This document shows, in pieces, positions 1 to 11,367 of a DNA stretch of 64,000 nt. The stretch lies in assembly GCA_026120035.1 (NCBI GenBank), contig JALRME010000039.1, positions 1-64,000 on the forward strand, read 5' to 3'. A program made the position numbers and the translations under genes. Source of the stretch: Coleophoma eucalyptorum. Its lineage: Eukaryota > Ascomycota > Leotiomycetes > Helotiales > Dermateaceae. The notes beneath the pieces were generated by a model. That model saw nothing but the letters and a program-made list of their open reading frames with translations. It had not been told where the DNA came from and searched no databases. The number at the start of each line of letters is the position of its first letter. Position 1 is the first letter of the stretch.

Positions 1-53
1 AGCATTGTAGGATGTAAGTATAATGTAGGCAGTATGACGCGTAGCGCGTTCTA

Positions 54-87
54 GTGTTCAACTCGCTTGGGTGTTCAACTCGCTTGG
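54..87. repeat. 17-bp perfect tandem duplication
   Basis: The unit GTGTTCAACTCGCTTGG occurs twice head to tail, at 54-70 and 71-87. It contains GTTCAACTC, which resembles a tRNA B box, but no A box or cloverleaf partner is present, so I do not call a tRNA. It is probably a simple slippage duplication. Confidence 0.9.
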
Positions 88-558
88 GAAATACGTTAAT
101 CTAAGAACTCATTTGATAATAGGAACTCATGTAGTTAGTAGAGTTTGCTCGGGGAGGGTGGGGGGGGGGGAGCAAGAAGGTAAAACTTTGAGCATGCATA
201 TTTTGTAAATAAGAATAATATACTATATTAAAGCTAAGTGATTAAGCATACTATGTTTAGTTTTATCAAATGCTATTATTCTTTGTGGCGAAATTGTTGA
301 GCTTCTTTCTAAAGGAAACAGTGTAAAGCAGGATGATGTAGAACTCATATTTAACTTCGACAATGAATCTAGGAGCCTTTATATATTCAAAAAAGATCTT
401 AGTTTAAAAGTTATAAAGACTATAAAAAGCCAAGTGGTCATATCATAGGCTTTTTTTATACTCTTGGCATAACTTAAGTATTTAAAGTAATGCTCTTATA
501 GTCTATTTCAATTAAGAGCCTCTCAAATTACAAGGTATTTCTAAATCTATGCATTTTT

Positions 559-1160
559 TGTAACAGGTTATAAGCCCGGTTAGCGTTATACCTACAAAGG
601 AATACTTGATATTCTGTAAAGTAGTACAATAACTATCTATTAAGTCGTCAAATATCAAAACGATGTATCTTCGATAGTCTCTAGTCGATACCTTCGAAAC
701 TCCTATCTCGACTAAACCGCTCTATGTATTACGGATGAGGGACACAACTCCGGAGAAGGTGGTATAGTGCAGATAGTACGCGCTGGCTACGAACGAAAAC
801 CAGGAGACCTAGGAAAGGGATTTATAGGGCTTTTAGGTAGATAGACAGAAATATGATGCAAGAAAAGTAGAGTAATATTAGGGGACGTAGCATACTATAA
901 GACATAATAGACTATTTTATTATAAGATGAAATCATGATAATAGTGTAGGCATATACCTGCTTGTCCAAGGTTCTAATATGCCTACTAAAGATCATAATA
1001 AATAGGAATTACGAACAAAGCATTATACCACGAAGTAATCTTATGCCAAACAAAGTATTGCCCCACAGAATCCTTAAGTTAATCGATCCTACGATGCGAT
1101 TCTTGTATTTATATCTATATCTTTATTTAACTTCAAATCTAGGCCTTTGACCTTGAAACT
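559..1160 (+). repeat. Degenerate LTR (copy 1) of a Copia-like retroelement
   Basis: This stretch aligns by eye to the complement of 41075-41591. In the block 621-660 the two copies differ at about eight positions, and all are transitions. Other matching blocks are about 665-700, 845-885 and 1070-1110. The true left edge may lie up to 80 bases further left, because the first part of the LTR is not recognisable here. The pattern of C/T and G/A differences only is what RIP produces in repeated DNA of filamentous ascomycetes. A degenerate primer-binding-like sequence follows at about 1163-1175. Confidence 0.65.
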
Positions 1161-1297
1161 ATTATGAACTTGAATTCACAAGGCAAGAAGTGAGGAATAG
1201 GAATTAGAGGGTCTTTCAAAAGGCAACAATTAATTCAAGTTGTTTCACGTATCTTCAACCTAAGCAACATAACTCAAAGCTACTGGCTATGAAAATT

Positions 1298-1382
1298 TTA
1301 AGGGGAGTGTTAGAAGTCAAATAATTATATAATAGGGTTTTTTTACTTCAGGCGTTATTCAAGTACTTAAGGCAGGACTCAC
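1298..1382 (+). repeat. Polypurine tract and start of a second LTR
   Basis: AAGGGGAG followed by TGTTAGAAGTC looks like the polypurine tract and 5' edge (TGTT) of a 3' LTR of Copia type. The first 30 bases of this LTR and the block GGCGTTATTCAAGTACTT plus the following GGCAGGACTC match the complement of about 41590-41664, again mostly by transitions. Only about 150 bases separate it from the end of the first LTR (about 1155), so the internal region of this element has been lost almost entirely. Beyond 1382 the similarity fades. Confidence 0.5.
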
Positions 1383-2471
1383 ATGGCTTGTCTCAATCAA
1401 GACCTGTTCAACAAGTGAACTTCCAACTCTATGTCATTTTCATTTAATTGACTACTAATACTCTTATGCATTTACTGGATTTATTTACTGTTTGATTTTT
1501 TACTTTGAATAAAATAAGAATTTCGAAGGGCAAGATGACGTTTATCTTTTAATAGCCTTTCTCGAAGACATCATATCCTGCACATAATTACAGGGCGTTG
1601 CTGCTTTTATTTAAGATAGGTAGATATCCTCAAGAAAGGAGCTTATAAAAAATATATTGTAAACCGCCGATAATTTACTCAAAAAGACATCCTATTTTAC
1701 TAAACAAGATGCCTTATTGCTATTGCTTCTTATGCATAGCCTTGCCCTATTCATGCTGTGCTGACTACCAATCATTAAAACACGCCTGCAATCCACGTTG
1801 TAAACCTTCTTATGCAAGCCAAGAGATATAGCTCATCATAGTTTCAGACTACTGCATGTGAAGAGGTCCAACACAAAACTCCCCAACTCTAAGAATATCT
1901 AAAAGAAACACTTGGTGAAATACCCACGGACTAAACTTGATGATCATATATTATTTGTAATAGGCTTAACTAACTACTTACGACACTTTTTGTCTGCAGT
2001 CTAGAACTTGACAGCGGGGAGAGGTGGATATTACAGTCGTCATCGAGTTGTGGCGCTCGGTAAGGGGTAGGTTGGTTTAATGTTTGGAATCAAATAATTT
2101 AAGGCCATACAGAGCAAGGGCGAACATAAACCAAAACTGTAATATCGAGCTTAAAAGATAAAGTTATCCCTACAGGAGCCCAAAGTCACTTCAAAAGTGT
2201 TTCAAAATTTGATATTGAAGATGAGGGTTTTGGCACATTTTAATGATTCGTTAGCCGCTCCTTGGGGGCATTTGTCTGAAATAGGTAATACAGATATACG
2301 TGGAAAGTGAGAAGGTTGAATAGCGCCCTGCACTTTCTTATCGAATATGAAAGAATGTCAAGAATGAGAACTGTGCCTCGAAAGTCTCGGCGAGACGCTG
2401 GATGAGTAAAAAACAAAACGTAAGCCCTAATAAAAACGCCGATCCGTTCCACATCATTGCCTGTCATACTC

Positions 2472-5400
2472 TCACCTGTCTAAAGCTTGAGACTGGCACT
2501 GTTTGAAGTTAGTAAAAGTTTCTTGGGTGTATGTTAGAGAATCATGGGGAGTTGGAACTTACCATTTGATAATACATCCCCCTCTGCCTCAACAACGAGG
2601 CATGGTCACCTTTCTCAATAACAACACCATCACCCACCACAAAGATAATATCAGCATTCTGCACAGTTGCAAGGCGATGCGCAACCACCACCATCGTCCT
2701 ACCCTTAGCCGTCTTCTCAAAGACTGCCTGGACCGACCTCTCGGTCTCTGAATCGAGATTCGAAGTCGCCTCATCAAGTAGCAGAACTCTGGGGTTCCTG
2801 ATGAGCGCACGCGCAATGGCAATTCTCTGTTTCTGGCCACCAGAAAGCGCAATACCACTAGAGCCAACAGCGGTGTCATAACCTTCTGGCAACGAAGAGA
2901 TAAAGTCATGGATTTCAGCATCGCGACAGATTTGGTGTAGGGCTGCATCAGTGATAGTGGACTCGTCTACACCGAGGAGAATATTCTCACGGATGGTACC
3001 GGAGAATAGGGAAGCCTCTTGTGATACGAGTGAGATAGTGCGGCGGTATTCACGTAGTGAGATGCGTTTCAAGTCCATGTCGTGGTAGAGGATCTGGCCA
3101 CTTTGGACTTGATAGAATCTTTTGCAGTGTGAGTGAGTGTTTTTAATATTTTTTGAGATTTTACGCAGATTGGATTTGCTTACCTTTCAAGTAAAGAGAT
3201 GATACTAGTTTTTCCACAGCCTAAGTTATGTGTTAGCAATTTCTCCTTAAGACAAAGAAAGCAGACGGTGTTTACCAGATGGGCCGACAATAGCAGCAAA
3301 TTGCCCTCTTTCAATCTATAAATAGTCAGTGTTAATGAAAACTTAGGTCGTGACAAAATAGACTTACAGTCATGTTCAATCCCTTCAGGACGGGTACGTC
3401 TCTTGTCGGGTACCTGAACCAAACATTTTTCAGTTCGATCTTGACTCCTTGCGGGCCTTTCTCATTCGTCCCTAAGACGCTGAGATCTAACTGATCTGGG
3501 ATTTGCTCTTCATCCTCTGGTTGAGGCCTCAGTGCTCGGATACGGTTTGCTGCAGCAAAAGCTTGTGCAACGTCTAGAGCCTTGTAAGCGAGGGACTATC
3601 AGATAGAGAATTTGCGAGGAATCATACTTGGACCGAAGCTCAACGACTGCCCAGCTGTTGTACTACCTTGAATAATTGCTAGGTATATAACCACTGTGAC
3701 TTTTGTTAACGTTCTGCCTTTTCCTTATTGGATTAATACTTACAATACTGGAAAGGTGTATATTCCTTGTTAGCGAGCAGTTGTCCTCCATACCTGGTGC
3801 CAGTTAGCCTTGGTGGTTTTCAATACTGGGTGCATAAATTACCATAAGACAAATGCCATACATAAGAATGATATACTATCACTCGTAGCAAATATCAGAG
3901 TGGAGAATCTGGCCTTGCGGAATGCTTTCCTAGTGTGATTTCGTAGGAGTGTTTCATAGCGATCGCAGATCGCAGTCTCAAGTGTAAGCGATGAGACTGT
4001 TCGAAAAGCCCCAATCGCCTCTGTGGCGAACTTCGAACTCTCGGCAAAGACAGCGAAATTCATTTTTTCGAATTGTGTCTCGTACCGAATACGAAAGAAG
4101 CCTGCGGCAAGAATAATGGGGAATGACGAACAAACCGTTAGAAGGGTGAGTTTCCAGCCGAAATAAAATGACAATCCTATGGATCCTAGGATGTTGAATA
4201 ATGAGATGATAACAATTGCCATATTGATACCAAGAAGTTGTTGCAGTTGCTGCGGATCACTGGCCATCCGTGCAGTTAATGCTCCCACAGAGTTCTCTTC
4301 TCCGTCATAGTATGAGACGGGCTTGCGGAGCGCGTTCTGGAAGTACTCCTGGCGATAGAATGCTGTAATATTCTAAAGGGGCTGTGAATATAATAACCCT
4401 AATATTAATATGGAACGACTTACGAATGAAATTGTGTTGGACGACCATCCTAGGATTAAGTAGCTCAAACCGGTTCCAGCTGCAAGTATGGTGAACATGA
4501 GACACCACCAATTTGTCTGGTCTTGAAGATATTGCCCCCAAAAACTAAAGAGTGAGATGAGCCTTGCAAACAAATATGCATGCATTGGAACCGCAACTAG
4601 ATCGGAATAATTAGTTTCTCTTTCATGTGATGGGTATTCCAGGGCAGAAGCGAGTGTATCTGGTTGGAAATGAAAACGACTTACCACCAGCTCCCAAAGA
4701 TCCTATAAGCATCAAAATATACCAATTCCACCTAGGCTTTTGCTCCCAAAGGAAGAGCATGAAGCTACCAAAAAAGCGCTTCGTCTTGCTAATTGGCTCT
4801 TCAAGATCAGCCTGCTCTGGTGCTTGAGAAATTGATTTGTGTTCGATTATTGGGTCCATATCCATGATTTCAGGGTCAACCAATTCCTTTGAAGAAGAAG
4901 TCTCACTCATAGAAAGCTTTTGAGCGGACGCGAGAGCATAGTAAGGACCTTCTGGGTTGGCCATCAGCTCTTCATGGGTGCCTTGTTGAACAACTTGGCC
5001 CTTCTGCAAAACCACAATGTTGTCGGCCTTCATAATCGTGGAAAGTCTGTGAGCAATCGTGATTGTGGTTCGGTTCTTTGAGACCTTGTCCAATGCTGCT
5101 TGGACAATCTTCTCGCCACGAACATCAATTGCAGAAGTTGCTTCGTCGAAAATCATGATTCTAGCTTGCTTGACCACACTTCTGGCAATCGCTATTCGCT
5201 GTCTTTGACCACCACTGAGTTTTATCCCAGAGTTGCCAACCATAGTATCATAACCCTATAAATATACCAATTAAAATTTGTATCAACGGGATTATAGAGC
5301 AGACACTGAGTTAACTTACGTCAGGTAGCCGAGAAATGAATTCATCTGCGAAAGCCTCCTCGCAAGCTTTTTTGACTAACTCATCTTTCTTTTCTTTTGT

Positions 5401-7757
5401 GGCAAATTCCCATTCGGTTCCTATGAGACCGTATTCAACATTTTTGTAAATAGTATCATTGAAAAGGAATGGCTCTTGTTGGACGAGACCAATCTGTGAT
5501 CTCCACCATTTGAGATCTATCTCATGTAGTTTGCGACCACCAATTGAGATGGTACCATTACGGAAAAAGAGCGTCTTTTGATGTATTTAGCTCTATTCCC
5601 ATTAAGATATGCGATGAGACTTACAAGCATGTTATCAGTCATGTTGCCATCCAGCTCGTACCATCGTTCCAGGAGTCCTACAATTGTACTTTTGCCCGAT
5701 CCTGATGCTCCGACAATGGCAGTCAATTTCCCTGCCGGGAAAGTGACACTCAGGTTGTTAAGAACTTTGACATCTGGCCTAACTGGATAAGCAAAATTTA
5801 CATTTTCGAGAACAATGTCATTCTCCGAAGAAACCTCGGAATCTGTGATACCATGTGTCGTAGGCTGGGGCGCATCAATAATAGAGAAGAAGACTGCAGC
5901 GGCACCAGCGGATCCTGCAGCAGCAGATATTGGAGAAGCTATGGTACCGAGAGACATAACTATAGTCATGACGGACATCAATACCCTTTATGTATGTTAG
6001 CAAACAAAAATAACTAACTGTATCAGAACACTTACACGATGATGGTTGTGACGCTTTTAATTTCGAATCCCAAATACAACTTGATCGCGTACCAGAATGA
6101 AAGTGCAAATGTTCTACAGAAGTTAGCCGCGATAGAGTGGCTCAAAAAATGGTAACTTACGCGTGAATTGCGAAGAACACTGAAGTCATGTTAGCAAATG
6201 AATCTAGGGGAAAAGGACCTCTAGACATACCGGGTGCTTGTTGAATTGCTACCAGGGGTGACATGAGAAGACCGCGTCTTCGAGACTCGAGGACCCATCC
6301 AGAATAGCGCTTGGCCATCTTGCTTTCTGCTTCACAGGCGGCAACCATTCTGATTGACCCGAAAACCTCGCTTGCGATTGATGAAGACATTCGATCCGCA
6401 TGCTCAACCTCTTTTGTCATTTTGACAAGAAATGGGATTGTGATGGTGTAAAACACAACAATAAACAATAATCCACTGCTTGTCACCAGGGTAAGAAGCC
6501 AGGAATAACGAAATGCGACAATTAAAGCAGTAATGACTAAAGAAGTGCTCTGCAGAAGCATAGACAGTTTTTCAGAAATACCAATCTGTAAGATGTTTGC
6601 TGTGACCGTTACGATTGCAGCCGTTTGTCCAGCTGGAAGTATGTCCAGGACAGAAACTGGTTGTTTGAAAAGTGCTTGCAGGTAGGCTAGTCTTATTGAC
6701 GCAGATATGCGAACGCTCACCATCCGGAATCCCAGCTAGATTTAGGTTAGCATTCTACTCTGCCTACGATGAGTTGGATGGGTTACACACGATTGCGACA
6801 TAGTCAAGGACTAGTCTGCCAGCAAAAAGGTAGACAAGATATAACCTGAGTATTCCATTTAGCATCTTCCTCGGTCGTTGTTTCGAAATTGGGGCATTCG
6901 TACACATTTCTGTTGATATCGTCGGTGAATACGTCCTTTGTCTCGCTAGAATTTGGTTCATAAAATGAATTAAATGCGCCGACAAGTTCCCCTGAGTATT
7001 GTGAGTTGACAAAATTTAAATCAGGATGGTCTCGGGCGCATACCAAAGACAACATTCATGAGAGGAAGTGTAACTCCTGTGAGTACGGAAGCAATCGCAG
7101 CAGCGTAGAGAAGAAACCGGTCGCCTCGCGTCGAGTGCGAGAATATTCTCTGTTTATTGTAAGCCTTATTCTCCCACATTCTTTTGACTTGATAAATACC
7201 ACGAAATGCGAAAATGCGACTTTGTAATCTGCCTTGGTGAAAGCTTTCTTTTCGTCTTTTGGAGCTTCCGATGCTGCTCCCTCACTCTGACTTTCATTTT
7301 CATTCTTCTCTGTTGTCCCTGGCAGCAAAGGAACGCTGCCCGAGCTTGCGCCAGTTGGAGTTATGGGACTTATTGGCGACGTCGGCGAGGCTGGCGAGGT
7401 TGGCGAAACTGGTGGTGACTCGCCTGAAGCCTGCTCATATTGATGGTATCTCGACATTTCTTCCTGTTGTCGTTCGTAGTATTCAGTTGACATCCCCAAA
7501 TCAGCAGCAGCAGTTGAAATTGACACAGATTCGGTAGTGCATGGAGGCGAAGATTGCTCCTGGACCTCTCGCATGGGCTGCTCATCATCCCGACAACTAG
7601 CTACTTCCTTGTCGCCATGATGTTCCTCCTGTATGCTCCCATCATCGCTGCCGCCACCCCGGGTATCTGAAATTGTAGACATGGTATCCTGTGATAGTAC
7701 CATGGGTTCGTGGTGGCTGAGCGCGGATGGTGAAGCACTTTTGCTGATGTTTGCCAT
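2472..7757 (-). CDS. Full-size ABC-B (P-glycoprotein/MDR type) multidrug exporter
   Basis: Probable plasma-membrane ATP-driven exporter, order TMD1-NBD1-TMD2-NBD2, interrupted by many short introns. The start at 7757 gives a cytosolic N-terminal extension of about 180 residues that is rich in Ser-Pro-Thr triplets. NBD1 (about 5820-4970) shows Walker [10 protein letters not shown], signature LSGGQ and Walker [16 protein letters not shown]2 (about 3420-2550) shows Walker A GPSGCGKTS split by an intron, LSGGQ and [12 protein letters not shown]. Both H-loops read AHRLS or AHRLA, so both ATP sites look competent. The frame appears to stop at 2542, but an in-frame GTAAGT donor there plus a TACTAAC branch site and CAG acceptor add a last 27-base exon (2472-2498). 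It ends in CQSQALDR, which is typical of fungal P-glycoproteins. It lies next to the FSH hydrolase and PKS and is a candidate product exporter. Nothing looks broken. Confidence 0.88.
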
Positions 7758-8529
7758 GGGCCGTCTCGTGAGTGTTTCCCTTGGTCGCTAACTCTGTCAC
7801 AGGTTTCACGCTTGGAACGGACGGAGGATAAGCAAAGGATTTGCACTTTGCTCCCGAGAACGCAAAACAAGACAGGGACCCATAGACTGGAGTGCCAGAC
7901 TCAGTAAACGATTTAGAGCGTTTCTGGTTGATAGTGAAGTGTGCCCTATTGTACCCAGTCTATGTCTTATCGTGCAAGGACTATGCCATTCCAAGGGCAT
8001 GCATCTTATCGGATATGATAGAATATCTCGTCAAAGTCTAACCTGCACATAAAATGCTTAGAAGAGCACGACGCATGCACAATGTGAGCAATCAATCCCG
8101 GAGCAATATACTCGACGTGATCGTGGGCTGTTGAATTAAACTGTCGCTCATTCCATCATTTTAAGGTACAGTGGAATGCGGGCCCACCCTTGTACACCTT
8201 AATCCCCACCATACATGACCTCGTAGATGCCAAGATTGTACTCAAAACGTTATAGTTCCGGCATCTAGCTCTATTAGACACGAGAAATGCAGAGGCATGT
8301 TGATCAACGTCCAACCCTTCATTCAAGCAGCCCTGTTTAAGTAGTTTGCTTCAGATGAAGCAAGGAGTACATTGCAGTAAGTCTAATTTATGATATAGCT
8401 AGTTTAAAGAATTGTAATACGCCAGGAATCTAAGTCCATGTGTCTAAAAGTTCGCCCCCTTTGTAGAAAATAAAATCTCATTACGAATAAATTGCCGTTA
8501 GGTTTCGGCCCGTTACACTCATCTCCCAC
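7758..8529. other. Intergenic: upstream of ABC gene, downstream of FSH hydrolase
   Basis: I see no gene here. The 7758-8000 part is the 5' region of the ABC transporter (transcribed leftward) and includes open frames without motifs. The rest is the 3' flank of the FSH1-type hydrolase gene. Confidence 0.6.
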
Positions 8530-9578
8530 TTAGTCTGAGCCAGAATCTTCGGCAGCCTCGATATTGGCTTTCATGACCCGGATGACGTCTCCAAGTTCCC
8601 TTACAGTGTCCTTGTCCCTCGGCAATGTATGGCCTTTGGCATGATCAAACAAGTATGCTGTATCCATATCGCAGATATTGTATAGTGCCATAGATCCAGC
8701 TAAGTACGGGTCCAATGACCCAACTGTGACCAGCGTTAGAAGGGTACTGCATATGCGGAGATTCTGAATTTTGGTGTAAGTACTTACTAACGTGACAAGT
8801 TGGTATTGTGATAGTTAAATCTGACTCATCGGCAAGTACAATGGCGTTCATGGTCAGGTTCATTGGTGGCCATCCGGCGAAGAAAAGCGCACATTTGAAC
8901 ATTGGGGTTATGCCCATAGTTTCGAATCTCAACTGCTCTTGCAGTATCAAAGTTGCTGCAACAGTGGCTCCCTCTGAATAACCAATAATTCCATCAAAGG
9001 GGCCTTCCTCCTTCATGATGCGATATAAGTATTCCATGGCTGCAAAAGCACTTTGGTTGCCTGGAGCGCGTTCATCGTCTTCAGAGCCGGTATCGCTACC
9101 TTCATCGACAGGCACATTTCCAATGCCACTGCTCATAAGTTCGCGCATTTGGTCCTCAGCAGTTGCACCTTCGGGGAAGTTACGAATACGCTCCAGCACA
9201 TCAGAGCCACCATTTTCGGCCTCGACGCCTTTGATGAAGCGATAGTATGGAGCTGCACCGAAGTACTCCTCGAACCCAGCCGGTGGGAACGCTTGAAGGG
9301 GGCCATGAACGAAGTGCAATTCAGCCGTATTGTCAGACTTCAGCTCCCTGATCAAAGGTGCTGTGAGAAATTATAAGTATAGGTAGAACACTTGATAGCC
9401 GAATTGAAATACGTACCAAGCTGAACCTTGAATTTCTGTGCCACAGTTAGTACAAATTTTCTCTTGGATTTTTGAGAGAGAGAGAGAGAGGGGGGGGTGA
9501 AAGAACTGGTAGTTGAGGGAACAATTTGTTACTTACGTCGGCACTGCCGTAGGCTCCGCAAAGACATAAAAACTTCAT
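8530..9578 (-). CDS. FSH1/LovG-type serine hydrolase (DUF341 family)
   Basis: An alpha/beta hydrolase of 275 residues in four exons: 9537-9578, 9417-9435 (only 19 bases), 8788-9360 and 8530-8723. The first exons join as MKFLCLCGAYGSAD then KFKVQLAPLIREL, the usual opening of the FSH1 family. The nucleophile is Ser149 in GYSEG, the acid Asp216 in HVIGSLDPY and the base His243 in FDHAKGHTLPRD, so the triad is complete. There is no signal peptide; it is probably cytosolic. LovG, a member of this family, is known to release the product of the lovastatin PKS LovB. The PKS that starts 1.8 kb away lacks a thioesterase, so I infer this enzyme may be its releasing or editing hydrolase. Many FSH1 proteins are unrelated to PKSs, so the role is not certain. 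Intron 1 carries a GA microsatellite. Confidence 0.87.
9470..9499. repeat. GA microsatellite followed by poly-G, in intron 1 of the FSH hydrolase
   Basis: A run of about eleven GA units is followed by a G tract, read on the plus strand. It lies inside the first intron of the minus-strand FSH1-type gene and does not affect coding. Confidence 0.85.
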
Positions 9579-11367
9579 GATGTTGAGTGGTAGTAAAACT
9601 AATACCGGCGAAGAGTACTGATACTGGAGCTGGCCCGTGAAAAGGAAAATTGAAAAAGTTGTAAATCTGGTCTTAATCTTAGGTCAAAGAGTATGGTAAT
9701 ATTTGAACAGTTGAAAATGTGTGCGGGTGACTGGGAAGTAGTAGTGGACGACTTTTGAGAGTGTTTCGAGTCTGAGGGAGAACGTACCTTCTGCCATGAA
9801 TCTTCTTCCAAACAAGTTCCTAGTTTGAACCTGTAGCTTCCCGTTTCCAGTTCATCGATGGAATGCATCTGGATTCCTTCCCTGTCTATCACTGGCTCCT
9901 TTGTGTTCGGGCAATTCTCCTCGGCCCCTGTCGCAGCTGTCTATGGTGACCTGTCATCTGTGGTGAGGACGGCAGTCTCCACCTGTAACAATTTCAGAAG
10001 TGCCAAGCGCAGATCTCCAACACTGACACGGGGGATTTTCAAGGAGACGATCCCAGAGCACAGCGAAACAAGTACAGCCGCGGAGAGCGGGTGGGAGCTC
10101 AAGCGAGGAGAGGCAGAGATACCGGTTGGCTACGAGAGCTAGGACAGCCAGGAGGGCCGTTGGAGCCAGGGAGAGCAGAGATAGGTATAGAGGCATGGAT
10201 GGTGAGGATGTAGTGGGGGTTAGTGAATTGCTCATGGGGCAGCAGACGGACGAGCTGGATGTTTGATTAAGGTATGTTAGAATCTTACGAAGGACGACAG
10301 CGCTGTCGGCTAAGTCTTGGTCTAACCGCACACGAGATCGCCCACGCCAGGTCTTAGGCGAATCCGCCATCCGCCCACAGGAATGAAACCAAAAGCCTAA
10401 TCGAACATCATGCCATCTCCATCTCCAGCGGCCTCCACCACCCTCCATTTTCCCTTGTCATATGGCAATTTTATCACCGACGCCGGAGAAAACCCCATAT
10501 GCACCATGCCATGCTCCTTCGTGCACGCAATGCCCACGACCTGCAGCCTGCCGCGTCTGCATCGACATCCGCGCAAAGCTGCTAATCCAATACCTGCACT
10601 ACCGGTTGCGGTAGTGTCACTCGTCCCGTCTGTGCTCTGCAGTTCTCGCAGCACCGCACTGACAGCACTGCCATTTGCTGGTTTCAGGCCTCTTCCTCGT
10701 TGACCCCTCCAAATCTCCAGAGAACGAGCTGCTCGGTGCGAGTACGGCCACACCATCCCAGCACTGATCTACCGAAAATGCAGGCCTGCCCCGTGCAAAT
10801 CTCCACCTTGGGTCCGGGTACCCAGGATTTTTGTGCTGTGGGCAAATGTCTTAGACGCTACTACTCTACTCGAATCGCTCCGGATGGGACCCCGTAGAGT
10901 CGTCCACGCGTGGGGGCTTTCCTTATCTGCTCTGCTGGCCAACCCTTTTCACTTCTTCCACCTGATCACAATCTTTATTACCTTACATCCGCCCTCGTCA
11001 CATCCTTCTTCACATGAGTCCGTATACTCCATATTAACATTCGTGAGCTGACGCCTCATTGACTACTTACGACGACGTGCATGCATACCATTCGGTGCCG
11101 ATCGTCAATCTATCTACCGTGTCTCATTCTCCTTTATCTCCTACGTTCCAAGGAATTCGAACGAGTATACTAGCTCGCAGGATTAGATCTCGATTGCAAC
11201 TAAGGGCGGCCACCAATGAGAATGGATTGAGCGGAATTACACATTCACTACAGAGAATTGTTGCACATATATCAATCGGCACCGCCCTGAACGTTCAGAC
11301 TGCAATCAAGGGCTCTGCAATAAATATTCTTTGAAACATTTAGCAAAGTGGTCCTACCAACACTTCC
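9579..11367. promoter_or_regulatory. Shared 1.8-kb divergent intergenic region between FSH hydrolase and PKS
   Basis: The hydrolase is transcribed leftward from 9578 and the PKS rightward from 11368, so both 5' regions lie here. The sequence is richer in GC than the other spacers and has several overlapping open frames on both strands (for example 9954-10448 minus and 10410-10703 plus), but none shows a family motif or sensible splicing. I see no binding site I could name with confidence. Confidence 0.4.

Larger units (their letters stand above)
1..2471. other. AT-rich gene-free region with retroelement relics
   Basis: No convincing gene is seen here; the open frames are short and lack any recognisable motif. 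The sequence is AT-rich. It holds a 17-base tandem duplication (54-87), a poly-G run (about 155-170) and a collapsed LTR element, annotated separately. The right end also carries the 3' flank of the ABC transporter gene, which is transcribed toward this region. Confidence 0.7.

Noticed and set aside
54..87. tRNA B-box-like GTTCAACTC in the tandem repeat
   Set aside because: No A box, no pairing acceptor or anticodon stem could be built; it is a tandem duplication only.
9954..10756. Open frames on both strands between the FSH hydrolase and the PKS
   Set aside because: Overlapping frames in GC-richer DNA with biased composition, no family motif, no consistent splicing.
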